From NCBI GenBank assembly GCA_946965045.2, contig OX337241.1, positions 1,302,001 through 1,366,000 of the forward strand: 64,000 nt of DNA. Direction: 5' to 3'. Under the pieces are notes generated by a model that was not told the origin of the DNA, did no database searches, and saw nothing but the letters and a program-made list of their open reading frames with translations. Within the stretch, counting starts at the first letter, position 1. Every line of letters begins with the position of its first letter. Positions 39,032 through 48,907 of this stretch are shown here, in pieces. The DNA is from Epithemia pelagica (taxonomy: Eukaryota > Bacillariophyta > Bacillariophyceae > Surirellales > Surirellaceae). Both the position numbers and the translations under genes were made by a program.

Positions 39032-39196
39032 TACTTCTGTTGAAGATATGTCGTTTGATTTCGACCACTACAGGTTTGTTTAAGGGATAAAGAAGCGAAG
39101 TGGAGGGGTTGGTGGGAATGCGAAGGACCAGGGAAGGTGTTACCTGGACGACAAGGTTGGCTCCGCGGTGAATGTGTTGTGGATGAGGTGCTTTTG

Positions 39197-39308
39197 TGTC
39201 AAAGTTGGGAAATCGCCAATTTTGAGGATCGCGCCTTGGGGGTGAGTAAGGGAATACAAACCGTGTATTCTATCACTAATCCTCATGACTCACCCCCGCT
39301 GGGGGGTA
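39197..39308 (-). repeat. Right terminal inverted repeat of helicase-bearing transposon
   Basis: The reverse complement begins TACCCCCCAGCGGGGGTGAG and reaches the same 30 bp and 14 bp blocks as the left end, with differing spacers. It lies upstream of the helicase gene, so it may carry its promoter. Confidence 0.85.
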
Positions 39309-39504
39309 TGAGTCCATTACCGGAAGTTGCTGTGGAGAGTGACGCTGAGACCAGAGAGAGAGAGAGAGAAGAAACCACGTTGTTGTGTCTGCCGTTGGCT
39401 CTTGAGCGTTTGACAGGATAAATAATCTCTGTCCATTGCCATCTGCAATCCCTGCGACAATAAAGAGCAGCAGAAGTAACTTGGATCACAAAGCTCCACC
39501 ATAG

Positions 39505-42210
39505 ATGCCATACTACATTGCAGTTCGTACCTTAACGTTGTTGGTTGCCCGCTCTGTCTTGGCTCGATCGTTGTCATTTCCTCTCTCCTACAATATCAAT
39601 CAGAGACTTCTCAGGTTTGGGAAAGCTTCTTCCTCTTCGACTGTATTACAATCGACTTCCTTGCATTTCTGCTCGTGTCTCTTCCAGCAGAAAAATAGCC
39701 GACCGACAACGCCGAGAATTTGTTACTCGGGGAGATCCTTAACAACACCAGTACAAGCCATGTCATCCAGTAGCGGAGAGCAAGAGAAACCAGACGACCC
39801 CTATCTATGGTTAGAAGAGGTGGAATCGAAAGAATCATTGGACTTTGCCCAAAAAAGCAATGAAGCTTGTATGAAAGCGCTGGGAAATCCTGAATCGTCT
39901 GCCACCAATACCTATGGCCGTGTGTTGGAGGTGCTACAATCAACGGATCGCATCCCCTATGTTGGATTATATGGATATAATGAGGAGGGCAAAGCTATTC
40001 TAATGAATTTTTGGAAAGATGCACAAAATACGAAGGGATTGTGGCGACAAACAACCATGGAATCGTACATGTCGGAAACAACCGAATGGGAAACAGTGTT
40101 AGATGTTGATGCATTGGCCGAAAAGGATGAAAAGGCGTGGGTATGGAAAGGGAGTCGGCCATTGCCGAGATCTCGAGATGACGTAGGAAGTGGTCAACGC
40201 GTGGAACGAGTTTTGATTCGGCTTAGTCGAGGTGGATCCGATGCCGTTTATGTCAAAGAGTTCGATTTGATCAAGGGAGATTTTGTGCCGGAAGAAGAAC
40301 AGCCATTTGGCTTATCGGAAGCCAAGGTGAGCCGGTCAATACTCAAATGTCGTCTGCAAGGTTGCATAATGGCGATTCTCACCGACTTGTGTTTTTTTTT
40401 TACCGATATACAAATGCAGTCACGCGTCAGCTACAAGAGTAGAAATGTTTTACTTGTGGGGACAGATTTTGGACCTGATTCATTGACAGAATCAGGCTAT
40501 CCTCGAACGGTGCGAGAATGGGTTCGTGGGACCAAATTGGAGGATGCCCCCATTGTTTTTGAAGGCGAAAAGAGCGATGTGAGGTAGGAACTATGGAAGA
40601 GTCTAAGCCATTTTCTTCCTTCATCCGGATTACTAACACACCTATGCTTCAATATTTATCACAGTGTATCGGTTTATATCAGCGACGAACGGACATGGGG
40701 TGGTGGCCTTTATGAATTTCGGGCGCGATCCTTGACGTTTTACACCAGCAAGTATTGGATGCGTGAGATACAACCAGAGCATCTGTTAGCACCATCTGAT
40801 CCAGCTCGAATGAGTGTTGGAGAACCAGGGGAATTCATCGAACTTGAGACCCAAGATGATGCGGATCTATCGCTGTTGGGAAATCTTATGTTGATTTCCT
40901 TGCGGTCTGACTGGGAACCCGTTCCGGGTGGCAAGAAATATATCAAAGGCTCTTTGATTCATGTTCCCATTCACGATTTCTTAACTAAGGGAGCCTCCTC
41001 TTGTGCATACACTGTCTTGTTTGAACCTACTGACCGAACCGCCTATGAATATTATACCGCCACCAAAAATTACATGATTTTGGCCACAATGGAGAATGTC
41101 AAGTCCAAACTGGAATTTTACAAAATCGAGGACAATGGCTCCACGTTGCGCCTGTTACAATCGGCTCCTTCCGTTGCTGAAATTCGGGATTGTAGTGCCA
41201 GTCCTATTGATTCCTATTCCGGGAGTGACGAATTTTGGTTCAGCACGAGCGGCTACCTATCACCCAGCGCTCTCTTTTTGGCCGATGCTTCCAAAATGGA
41301 AAAGGCCTTGGAAGACGAAAAGGAGGAAGCGCGGGATGGTGAAGTTGACCGCTTCATTGTGAAGAAGTTGAAAGAACTCCCCCATAAGTTTGATGCATCT
41401 GACATGACAGTTGCACAGGAAACTGCCACCAGCAAGGATGGAACTCAAGTTCCCTACTTTATTGTAAAAAGAAAAGATACAGTTCTGAACGGTAAAAATC
41501 CAACAATGTTGTACGGATATGGTGGATTTGAAGTATCTTTGGGTCCTCACTATGGTGCGACGAGTGGATTAGCCTGGTTAGAGCGTGGTGGTGTGTTTGT
41601 CGAAGCCAACATTCGTGGTGGAGGAGAATTTGGTCCTACATGGCATCAGTCGGCCGTCAAAGCCTCCAAGTACAACTCATATGATGACTTCATTGCCGTT
41701 GCCGAACATTTAATATCAAGTGGTATTTGTAATCCCAAGACACTAGGCGTTCGCGGTGGCTCCAATGGCGGATTACTCATGGGGAACATGTACACTCGAA
41801 GACCCGACTTGTTTGGTGCCATTCATGCCGCAGTTCCTTTGTTTGATATGAAGCGGTACCATTTACTTCTGGCCGGAGCAAGTTGGATGGCAGAGTACGG
41901 AGATCCAGATACATCCGATTGGGACCAGTTTATGAGCTCTTTTTCTCCGTATCACAATGTCAAGTCCAATGTGGACTATCCACCAATTTTGGTAACTACG
42001 AGTACACGAGACGATCGTGTGCACCCTGCACACGCGCGCAAGTTTGTGAAAAAGCTACAAGATGTGATTCCGAGCTCGCTTGTTTACTACTACGAAAACA
42101 TTGAAGGAGGACATGCGGGTGCAGCTGACTCAAAACAGTCAGCATTTATGACTGCTTTGGCCTACGATTTTATGTTTGCTACTCTTTCAAAGAACGCCGA
42201 GTCTTTGTAG
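39505..42210 (+). CDS. Prolyl oligopeptidase (S9A), three exons
   Basis: Exons are 39505-40326, 40420-40583 and 40665-42210. The introns are 93 bp (GTGAGC...GCAG; no stop, divisible by three) and 81 bp (GTAGGA...ACAG). The product is 843 residues. It begins with a basic, Ser/Arg-rich presequence of about 85 residues that could target mitochondria. The family start DDPYLWLEEVES follows, then the beta-propeller. The alpha/beta-hydrolase domain has LYGYGGFEVSL and RGGGEFGPTWH, with catalytic Ser in GGSNGG (about 694), Asp in TRDDRVHP (about 777) and His in EGGHAG (about 811), so the triad is intact. It should cleave short peptides after proline. The first intron could be retained without breaking the frame. 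Confidence 0.9.
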
Positions 42211-42386
42211 ATATTGTATGACCCGTGGGCGTAACGATTGCTTATAGAGCCATGTAGCAGTAGTGCGTAAGCTTCAAATCAACGTCAAAGGTTGTCATTG
42301 GATCGAGACGAGAAGAACGTTGGTTTTCTACTGTGGTAATGAATCAGAGAAGCGTACACAAACCATGTTCCAAATACCTTGCTTCC

Positions 42387-44519
42387 TCATTGTCCTCGGA
42401 GAAGCTGCGCCATGCCACACTGGGTTGAGCACAGATGAGTAACATCCAGAGTTGTTGTAGCACTGCTTGTCTCATCATAGATCCGTAGTTCCTCTTCATG
42501 GTCGAGATAAATGTCTCGTGCGAACCACTGCATTCGTTCAAACGTGTGGAAATATAAGGCCCCCATCAAAGGAGGCAACTCGACGCGACTCCTTCCAAAG
42601 GCGGATACCAGTAAGGTACTCATGAAATGCACCACGAGCCAGTTAAGACTGAGCAAGGCCACGTGATAAACCAAAACGGTCGTAAAGAGAAATAGTGCGA
42701 CGGCAAAGACAATTGATCCCACAAGTAACTGCGTGGAATCGTACTCCATCGAGTCTGTACGATGATTACGCAGCACATTGCGTTTTTGACCCCGAAACAA
42801 TCGTCCCGTGGCAACCAATACATGGCATTCCATTCGAAACAAGGCACCAAGAAGTTCCGCCATGACTTGCAGATGACATGTTGCTAACAGCCAAAGGTCG
42901 TGGCAACATGCTAGCCAACCCTCAATCCCCCCAACTGCGGTGGGAAGAAAAGCCAAGATTGTCCACATAATATGTCGTAAGGAGTTTGTTGTGTCCACTA
43001 TTGGCGACAATAAAACTTCCAAAGTCTTTTCCCACACGCCTTCCATGGAATCAAGAAACCTAGTGAGGACAGAAGTTAGTGCATGGGCGAGGTCTGAATT
43101 GACTTTGATGCCGATAGGATTCCGTTCCAGCCAGACCAGTAAGGATCCCTTGCACCAGTAAAACTGCCAGTGAATGGCATGCTGTAGCCAGATAGGGTCA
43201 AAGACCATCCAAACTGAAAAACTCACCAGCAAACCCAATAATATATTCCAAATGGCATGTAACGTCGCCCCCGTGTGAGCTACATCTTGTTGAATCTTTT
43301 CATCCTTCAGTAAGAAAGGTGCTTCGACTCGTTTAGATGACAAAAGAGCCCAAAATGGCCAAGTTGTAGTATCTTCCCTCAGCCGAACAATGATACGAAA
43401 AACAAGAGACCATTCAAAGATGAAATCGCGCCAATGAACCGGAGCCTGCATCTTTTCTTCCAGAGAGTCACCCTGTAGTTTCTCTGTGACAGACGACTGT
43501 GATTTCTCTGAGTTAACCAACAATGTTGACACGGGAATCCCAGATGCACGGGAAGAAGTGCCGTGTTTTAGCAATTCTGGATACAGTTGTGGAGCATTGT
43601 GGATTCGAACAAGCCACGAGGAAGCATGTCCCCTAGGTTCATGAGATGATGCGGGTTTGGACTGAGATGACCCAGGTATACATGAGAATGACGGCAACCA
43701 CTGAGAAGTCATGACATTGTGATAGCAGTGTGACAAGGCATCGTTATAAAACACGATTTGTGCCGATTGAGTGATAGCGGGCAGTTGTGCGCCGTTTTTG
43801 ACTGAACTAAGCGTCCCATGTGTCGTAGTTTGAAACCAAGGGAAAGATTGGGTAGTGGTTCCGTCTTTTGAAGAAGAAGTCTTGCGAACAAAGATTCGAT
43901 CAGACTGTTCCTGCTGAAACTTGTTGTCGTTCTCCAAGGAACTTTCTGAGGGTGCAAATACACCCACGATACCCAACCCCGAAGCACAAATGTGATGTTG
44001 CCTCAAGACGCTTGACAACATACTATTATTCTCTTTCCGGAGGGATCCATCCGGATTCCTCGTTAGCTTGGTGACAAAGTCGTCTGAGGATAGTCGTAGT
44101 TTGTACAAAAGAGCATCTATGCGTTTTTGCATTTCATCTCTCGTCATGCCATGCTCCTGTGGTGGATTCGACGTTGTAGACGAGGAATTCTTGTCCCCGC
44201 AGTCTGATGCGCGTTCATCCACATTCCTACTTTGGTGCTGGATTGTGGACTCTGGACCGGCCACGCAGCCAAGCACAACGGTCGTTCGGACAGCACCATT
44301 GTTCACATCAATTTCACGAGAAGCCTCGGGAGTACTGTCTTGGTCTACCCATCCGACAACCCATGCTTTTGAATCCCAATCTCGTTGCGATTCGGGCCAG
44401 AAGAGGATTTCAATCATCGAATGACAGCAACATGCATTGATACATGAACACACAGAACAACACGAGCCTCCATGGTGATGGACGCGCGTTTGACCAAACG
44501 TCGCTGGTAGGCGTCGCAT
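42387..44519 (-). CDS. PIGQ: PIG-Q / Gpi1, subunit of GPI N-acetylglucosaminyltransferase
   Basis: 710 residues from a true ATG. The C-terminal 350 residues match the Gpi1 family: WNILLGLLVSF, then WLERNPIGIKVNSDLAHAL (related to the conserved NPAGLKLN-type motif), several membrane helices (LLVGSIVFAVALFLFTTVL is clearest), and the MGALYFHTFERMQWFARDI end. PIG-Q is needed for stability and assembly of the ER complex that transfers GlcNAc to phosphatidylinositol, the first step of GPI-anchor synthesis. The N-terminal 200 residues are poorly conserved and Ser-rich. A second candidate subunit of the same complex (PIG-Y-like) lies at 30809-31024. The nearest upstream gene is the minus-strand LRR gene. 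Confidence 0.8.
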   Translation of the reverse strand: MRRLPATFGQTRVHHHGGSCCSVCSCINACCCHSMIEILFWPESQRDWDSKAWVVGWVDQDSTPEASREIDVNNGAVRTTVVLGCVAGPESTIQHQSRNVDERASDCGDKNSSSTTSNPPQEHGMTRDEMQKRIDALLYKLRLSSDDFVTKLTRNPDGSLRKENNSMLSSVLRQHHICASGLGIVGVFAPSESSLENDNKFQQEQSDRIFVRKTSSSKDGTTTQSFPWFQTTTHGTLSSVKNGAQLPAITQSAQIVFYNDALSHCYHNVMTSQWLPSFSCIPGSSQSKPASSHEPRGHASSWLVRIHNAPQLYPELLKHGTSSRASGIPVSTLLVNSEKSQSSVTEKLQGDSLEEKMQAPVHWRDFIFEWSLVFRIIVRLREDTTTWPFWALLSSKRVEAPFLLKDEKIQQDVAHTGATLHAIWNILLGLLVSFSVWMVFDPIWLQHAIHWQFYWCKGSLLVWLERNPIGIKVNSDLAHALTSVLTRFLDSMEGVWEKTLEVLLSPIVDTTNSLRHIMWTILAFLPTAVGGIEGWLACCHDLWLLATCHLQVMAELLGALFRMECHVLVATGRLFRGQKRNVLRNHRTDSMEYDSTQLLVGSIVFAVALFLFTTVLVYHVALLSLNWLVVHFMSTLLVSAFGRSRVELPPLMGALYFHTFERMQWFARDIYLDHEEELRIYDETSSATTTLDVTHLCSTQCGMAQLLRGQ

Positions 44520-44799
44520 AAGAGTCGCTGAAGGGTTGTCCTATCACATAGAGCTATGTGATTGGGCATAGGTAGTTTGTTCCTTTGGCTCGACAAAACC
44601 AAAATGAACGCCATCCTAAAAAGCTCTCTCAAACCGTTCCTGTTGACCATGATACATAACGATGAATATGGTTACCACATATCGCTTAACTTCATAGTCG
44701 TTCTTGGATCATATCCTACTTAAGATCCTCTAGTAGAGCTTCGAGGGTCAACTTCTAAGTTTTCGAGCATGCGTCTTATGACACGACTCCGTTTCTAGA

Positions 44800-45845
44800 T
44801 TAGTAACAGAAATCGCAACACGATGGTTGGCACAAAACTTTGGAGCAATCGATATCCAAGATGAATTCTGCATCGTCCCTCTCAGTGTGTTTGCAAATAG
44901 AAGTCGGCAACTCACCCGAAAAGCTGCAGTCACTCAGTCTCAGTGTGTTTACTAAGTTGAAAGGGAAAAAAGAGCATAATGAGTACAAGGTGAACGAAGA
45001 GTCAGTATGTTCATTTCGTGCAGTGACTTACGTAAAGACATGTCACCCAAGAAAGCTGGAATCTCTCCAGTAAGACCAATGTTTACCTCTACATCAAACA
45101 GTTTAAGTTCTTGGAGAAGCATCAATTCATCAGGAAGCTTGCCAACTAGTCCACCATTATCAATGTTCAATTGTTCAATGTTCCTTTGAGCGTTACATGA
45201 CAAACCAGCCCAGGTGCATTCATTTCGTCCATCCAACCAGTCGAATCTTGAAGCCCAGGAAGACCCTCCCCCAGTACTGAAATAGAAACAAGCAATGGCA
45301 TAAATCTGTTGCAGCCCGCTGGTGGAACGCTCATCATAGACATCTTCGTAAAGGACCAGGTACTCAAGAGCCTTGGATTGATAGGAATTGGGGTCATTAA
45401 ACTCTTCGCCAGCACGGAGTGCAATGTCGGAGCGGACGCGTGCCTCAATTGGATACATTGGCGGAGTAGGATCTGATGCGTGCGTTGACGCAGCACTCGT
45501 ATTCTGAACGCCATCAGTGTGATGGGTCGCCACTTGCTGTGCATCTTTCCAAAGTTGGGGGAACACAAAGAAGCACACAAGAAATGTAGCCAACATGACC
45601 GATAGGATTAAAACCAAGGCACCTGTTGTCAGGTCAGAGGATGATGTACGTTTCCGGCTCTTTCGTGGGTTAACAGTTGCTTTTACTTCGTCCGGTGATG
45701 GAAGTTGGTCATGAAGCATGATTTCTTCCACTTCGTCTTCGTCACTATCAACGTTGGTGCTGTCGTCAAAGAAGAGCTCATTGTCCCCACCCTCTTCACT
45801 GTCTTCCTCGTCCTCTTCCCTTATAGTATCTGTATAAGACGACAT
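44800..45845 (-). CDS. Transmembrane leucine-rich-repeat protein (two exons)
   Basis: Exon 1 is 45032-45845 and exon 2 is 44800-44951, with an 80 bp intron (GTAAGT donor, CAACTTAG acceptor). The splice joins MSL-LNTLRLSDC in phase, continuing the LRR ladder. ATG 45845 is used because the frame above it has only TTG. The 321-residue protein has an acidic N-terminal cytosolic part, one helix (TGALVLILSVMLATFLVCFFVF, about residue 85) and a segment typical of diatom LRR proteins (ALEYLVLYEDVYD...IACFYFSTGGGSSW...CTWAGLSCN). Three or four plant-type LRRs (LVGKLPDEL, LTGEIPAFL, FSGELPTSI) precede a CQPSCCDFC end. A cell-surface recognition role is inferred. Pennate diatoms encode many such proteins. 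Confidence 0.8.
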
Positions 45846-46535
45846 TGTAATTTGTAATGCTTTTTGTTGTTTGAAAGACCTTTTGACCTCGGTCCCCTCA
45901 GGTGAATGAAAGAAGAGCAAAAGGAGAAGAGGCGAATACTTGTGGTGTGTGGTTGGTCCTTAGGTCTCGCTTAATAGAGTTTTGGTTGGGAGTTGGGACA
46001 CCCCCAGTCACATTCATATGATGACCGTATAACAGCGACCGAAATGATGGATGATAGAGAGTAGGCAAGGCTGAGGTAACTATCTAACTCCATACCAGAC
46101 TGTGTAGGTAGTTCGTCTCACATTTTTATACTACAGTAGGAATTTTTTGTACGACCGGGAAGTAGTTTCGTGCGAGTCGCGCGGTTTCCCTCTCGTGTGT
46201 GACACTTGTGTGACACTTTGTGACATGGCTTCCAGGAATTTCTCACTACCTACACAGCTTGATAGGGAGTAAGTTTACTACTTCCCTGTGTCTGGCCGTC
46301 CTCTCGCGTCGGGCGCGCCCGGCTTGTCGGGAGAATGACTCGACGGGCAATTGTCTTGTCGGGCGTGCGCCCTCCTCGATCATTGCCCTCCTCGTCATTC
46401 TACCCTCCGCGCCGGGCGGTCCCTCCTTGAAAGGACTCAACACCGGGAAGTATTAATACTACTATCTCCCTATCTGGTTTATCTGCTTCCAAGTAGGAGG
46501 GTACCTTGGATCGGCAACCCGCAGACAGAACCAGT
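45846..46535. other. Intergenic between LRR gene and piggyBac-type element
   Basis: About 690 bases containing the LRR promoter. The open stretch at 46220-46456 is not protein-like. From the stop at 46456 the frame stays open, in phase with the HhH-GPD frame on the far side of the element. Short GTATTAATAC (46450-46459) is a perfect palindrome. Confidence 0.4.
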
Positions 46536-46539
46536 TTAA

Positions 46540-48133
46540 CGCCATTCGTAAGGAACGCGTTTTAAGCACTAGCGAGCAACTAATTTACTACTCGCATAAA
46601 ATTTATGGGATTAGTGGTTATGCTCGCTTATACTGCTCGCGCCTTAACCGTGTTTGAAAACAGATCGTTTTAACTCTCCGCCAGCATCATTTTTGTTGCT
46701 TTCATCGCGCTGTAGTATCCAATGCATTGACTGATCTCATTGCACTCTGTCATTGGGATCATTGAATTGTCAAACCAAACCATAACGCAACCATGGATGA
46801 CCCGGGTATGATGGAAGGTGTGTTTGTACGGAACGATTATACCAAAAGTTGTTATCGCACCCATTCACGATGCGCAAATGATCCTCACCTCATTTTTGTT
46901 TTGTCTTTTAGCATTCAGCGAATCTGTCGACATTGCAGAAGCCCACCTCCCCGACAACAACTGTTCATCAAGTGGAGTGTTTGTGCCCTTTACCCTGCAG
47001 GGGCCCTTTCAATTGTCGATGGGATGTCTTGGTTTTCAGCATTGTCGTCATCTTGGGGAGAAGGCAAATCAGGTTCATTGGAATCGTGCGAAAGTGGGGT
47101 TTCACTTTCCCGAGTATTGCCACGGGTCGAAGACGTCGAAAGCTGCTGTGTATTGTTTGTCTGCGTGACTTGGTTCAAAGTTGGCTGTGTATTGTTGGTC
47201 TGGGTCAAGGTGGTGGAAGTTTGTTGTGTATTATTGGCGGTTGGAGACAATTGGTTACGACGAGAATCCGGAGCGGCGTTGTTGTTGTTGGTCGTAGAGT
47301 TATTTCCCGTCGAATCCTGACGACGTTTCCAATCGTCGTAGGCAGAGATGTAGTCTTTGAGGAGATCCTTGAAATACTGGGTCGACGGGTAATGACGGCA
47401 TACCCAAGCTGGATCAAGATTTGGGTGGTCAGCTTGGTTCCAAAATACAACATAAACGTTTCCATTCTTGTTCGTTGGACAGGCTTGGATCTGTCCCTGA
47501 AGCAACAACGGCGCGCTCACTGTTCGACCAGGAAATGTGGCAGTGAACCGGTTGAGAAAATTCCGATCGAGCCAGAATGAATGTGGAGCGATCAACTTTC
47601 TTCTTGCGTAGGAGAACCGATTGCGTTGTTGTGGCTGTCGTCGCGTAGGAACAGAAACTGGTCTGGAGGATGCTTGACTTGATTCGTTGGCTTCTTGAGA
47701 TGAATCGAGTAACGACTGAGAGTACGCACTCTGTGACGTTTGGGTCTCTCCGGCCGAATTGGTCGAGGTTGACAACATATCCTTCCGTACACCACTTCTT
47801 GATGTTATTATGGACTTGAATGGAGATTGCCGACACTCGAAACGACTTTTAGAATGTAGGAGTTATGGTCAAAGTCGGACCTCTATCGTCAAGGAAGAAA
47901 AATGAGGGAAAGTAGCGATTTTTTGAACGAGGAAACGACCATCACAACTTGAGAATTAGTGTAGGGTGTCATATACCAAAACGCTCCAAATGACGAGATC
48001 TATCAGAATGACGGGTCAAAAAAGAGATGACGTGGATATTGACGACGTAGGGTGGAAAGGAAATTAAGCGAGTAGTGTATTTACTACTCAAAATTATGCG
48101 AGTAGTGTATTTACTGCCCGATTACGAATGGCG
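46540..48133. mobile_element. Non-autonomous piggyBac-type DNA transposon, 1.6 kb, TTAA duplications
   Basis: A perfect 12 bp inverted repeat, CGCCATTCGTAA (46540-46551 and reverse at 48122-48133), is flanked directly by TTAA on both sides (46536-46539 and 48134-48137), the target duplication specific to piggyBac. Subterminal sequence is also shared: TTTACTACTCGCATAA at 46584-46599 is related to two direct copies of GCGAGTAGTGTATTTACT (48068-48085 and 48098-48115). The interior carries only one 262-codon frame without the DDD transposase core, so the copy cannot move by itself and would need a full-length relative. Confidence 0.85.
46990..47778 (-). CDS. 262-residue frame inside piggyBac-type element, probable transposase N-terminal remnant
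   Basis: Starts at a true ATG. Residues 1-75 are Ser/Gln/Arg-rich. Residues 75-150 have a compact folded look (SFWLDRNFLNRFTATFPGRT... VYVVFWNQADHPNLDPAWV CRHY). The rest is Thr/Asn/Gln low complexity ending in an acidic stretch. I recognise no catalytic domain. Because it lies inside TTAA-flanked repeats, it is best read as the accessory N-terminal part of a piggyBac transposase whose DDD core was lost. An independent gene cannot be excluded. Confidence 0.45.
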   Translation of the reverse strand: MLSTSTNSAGETQTSQSAYSQSLLDSSQEANESSQASSRPVSVPTRRQPQQRNRFSYARRKLIAPHSFWLDRNFLNRFTATFPGRTVSAPLLLQGQIQACPTNKNGNVYVVFWNQADHPNLDPAWVCRHYPSTQYFKDLLKDYISAYDDWKRRQDSTGNNSTTNNNNAAPDSRRNQLSPTANNTQQTSTTLTQTNNTQPTLNQVTQTNNTQQLSTSSTRGNTRESETPLSHDSNEPDLPSPQDDDNAENQDIPSTIERAPAG

Positions 48134-48219
48134 TTAAAGAGAAAGGAATATTTGCTCCACGTGATAAGTGGACTGCTTGGCTCCAATTCACTGATGACCC
48201 TACTGCTGATCGGACTTTC

Positions 48220-48819
48220 ATGATATTAATCACAATCTGCATGAGCTCTAGCACGTCCGATTCCCAACTGAGCTCTATAATCCCACGCTTGTTTGCCTGT
48301 GGCCTCACTTCGGCAAATGCAGTAATCGACATTGCCCAACAATTTGGCATGAATGCTTTTTGTAGCCTTCTTTCGGAATCAGGACTGTATTACAACAACA
48401 CAGAGCGGATTGTCAACGCTGCAGATTATTTTTGTCAGTACCACGGTGGTAAAATACCTGAAGACATAACAATCTATGAGCTTACAAAACTACAAGGAAT
48501 TGGATATAAAACTGCATGCATCGTCATCGAAGAAGCATTTCACCGAGTCGATGGCATACCTGCGGATATTCACGTGATCCGGTGGGCCGATCATCTCTCT
48601 TGGACTCCCAACGGCATTGTTGGTATTGCCTGTTCCAAAGTGTTGGAATCATGGTTGCCCCAAGACAAGTGGTACGCAATAAACCCCCTATTTGGTGCAT
48701 TCGGTCAACATTGCAGTACCATAGACTCAAAATCAAAAATTGTAGCAGCATTGACAAAGACAGACCGAGTCAGCAACCCTGTCAGAAAGAAGTTAATGAC
48801 AATGATTCACAAATATTAA
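48220..48819 (+). CDS. HhH-GPD base-excision glycosylase-like protein (endonuclease III family), probably partial
   Basis: 199 residues from ATG 48220. The frame stays open further upstream into the transposon. The core follows endonuclease III: MILITICMSSSTSDSQ aligns with the helix bearing the Q-A-T-D motif, YNNTERIVNAADYFCQYHGGKIPED with the following helix, and LQGIGYKTACIV is the helix-hairpin-helix with the Lys of the GVGRKTA motif. PADIHVIRWADHL carries the catalytic Asp. The C-terminal four-Cys iron-sulfur cluster is absent. Functionally it would remove damaged pyrimidines, but the Gln of SAQATD is Ser here and the protein may be truncated at its 5' side by the piggyBac insertion. I call it partial with moderate confidence. 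Confidence 0.6.
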   Translation: MILITICMSSSTSDSQLSSIIPRLFACGLTSANAVIDIAQQFGMNAFCSLLSESGLYYNNTERIVNAADYFCQYHGGKIPEDITIYELTKLQGIGYKTACIVIEEAFHRVDGIPADIHVIRWADHLSWTPNGIVGIACSKVLESWLPQDKWYAINPLFGAFGQHCSTIDSKSKIVAALTKTDRVSNPVRKKLMTMIHKY

Positions 48820-48907
48820 TCGCTCTCCTAGTTTGTTACCTAATTTCATCTTTGTCATCACTCATTACTCTTCATTCATTCATTCTTTGCTTGCATACTA
48901 CTCATCA

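Larger units (their letters stand above)
31783..39308. mobile_element. 7.5 kb TIR DNA transposon with DDE-like protein and RecQ-like helicase
   Basis: Both ends start TACCCCC with a GGGGTGAGT block about 12 bp in, then share a perfect 30 bp block (31832-31861 against the reverse of 39230-39259) and a perfect 14 bp block TCCCAACTTTGACA (31871-31884 against 39197-39210). The terminal inverted repeats are therefore about 102 and 112 bp. TGAGTCCAT lies immediately outside both ends (31774-31782 and 39309-39317), extending as a 13 bp direct repeat if TACC is counted; this is read as a 9 bp target duplication. Each TIR is itself self-complementary (GGGGTGAGT...ACTCACCCC). Two convergent genes fill the interior, with 32 bp between their stops. 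The element family is not one I can name. Confidence 0.85.
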
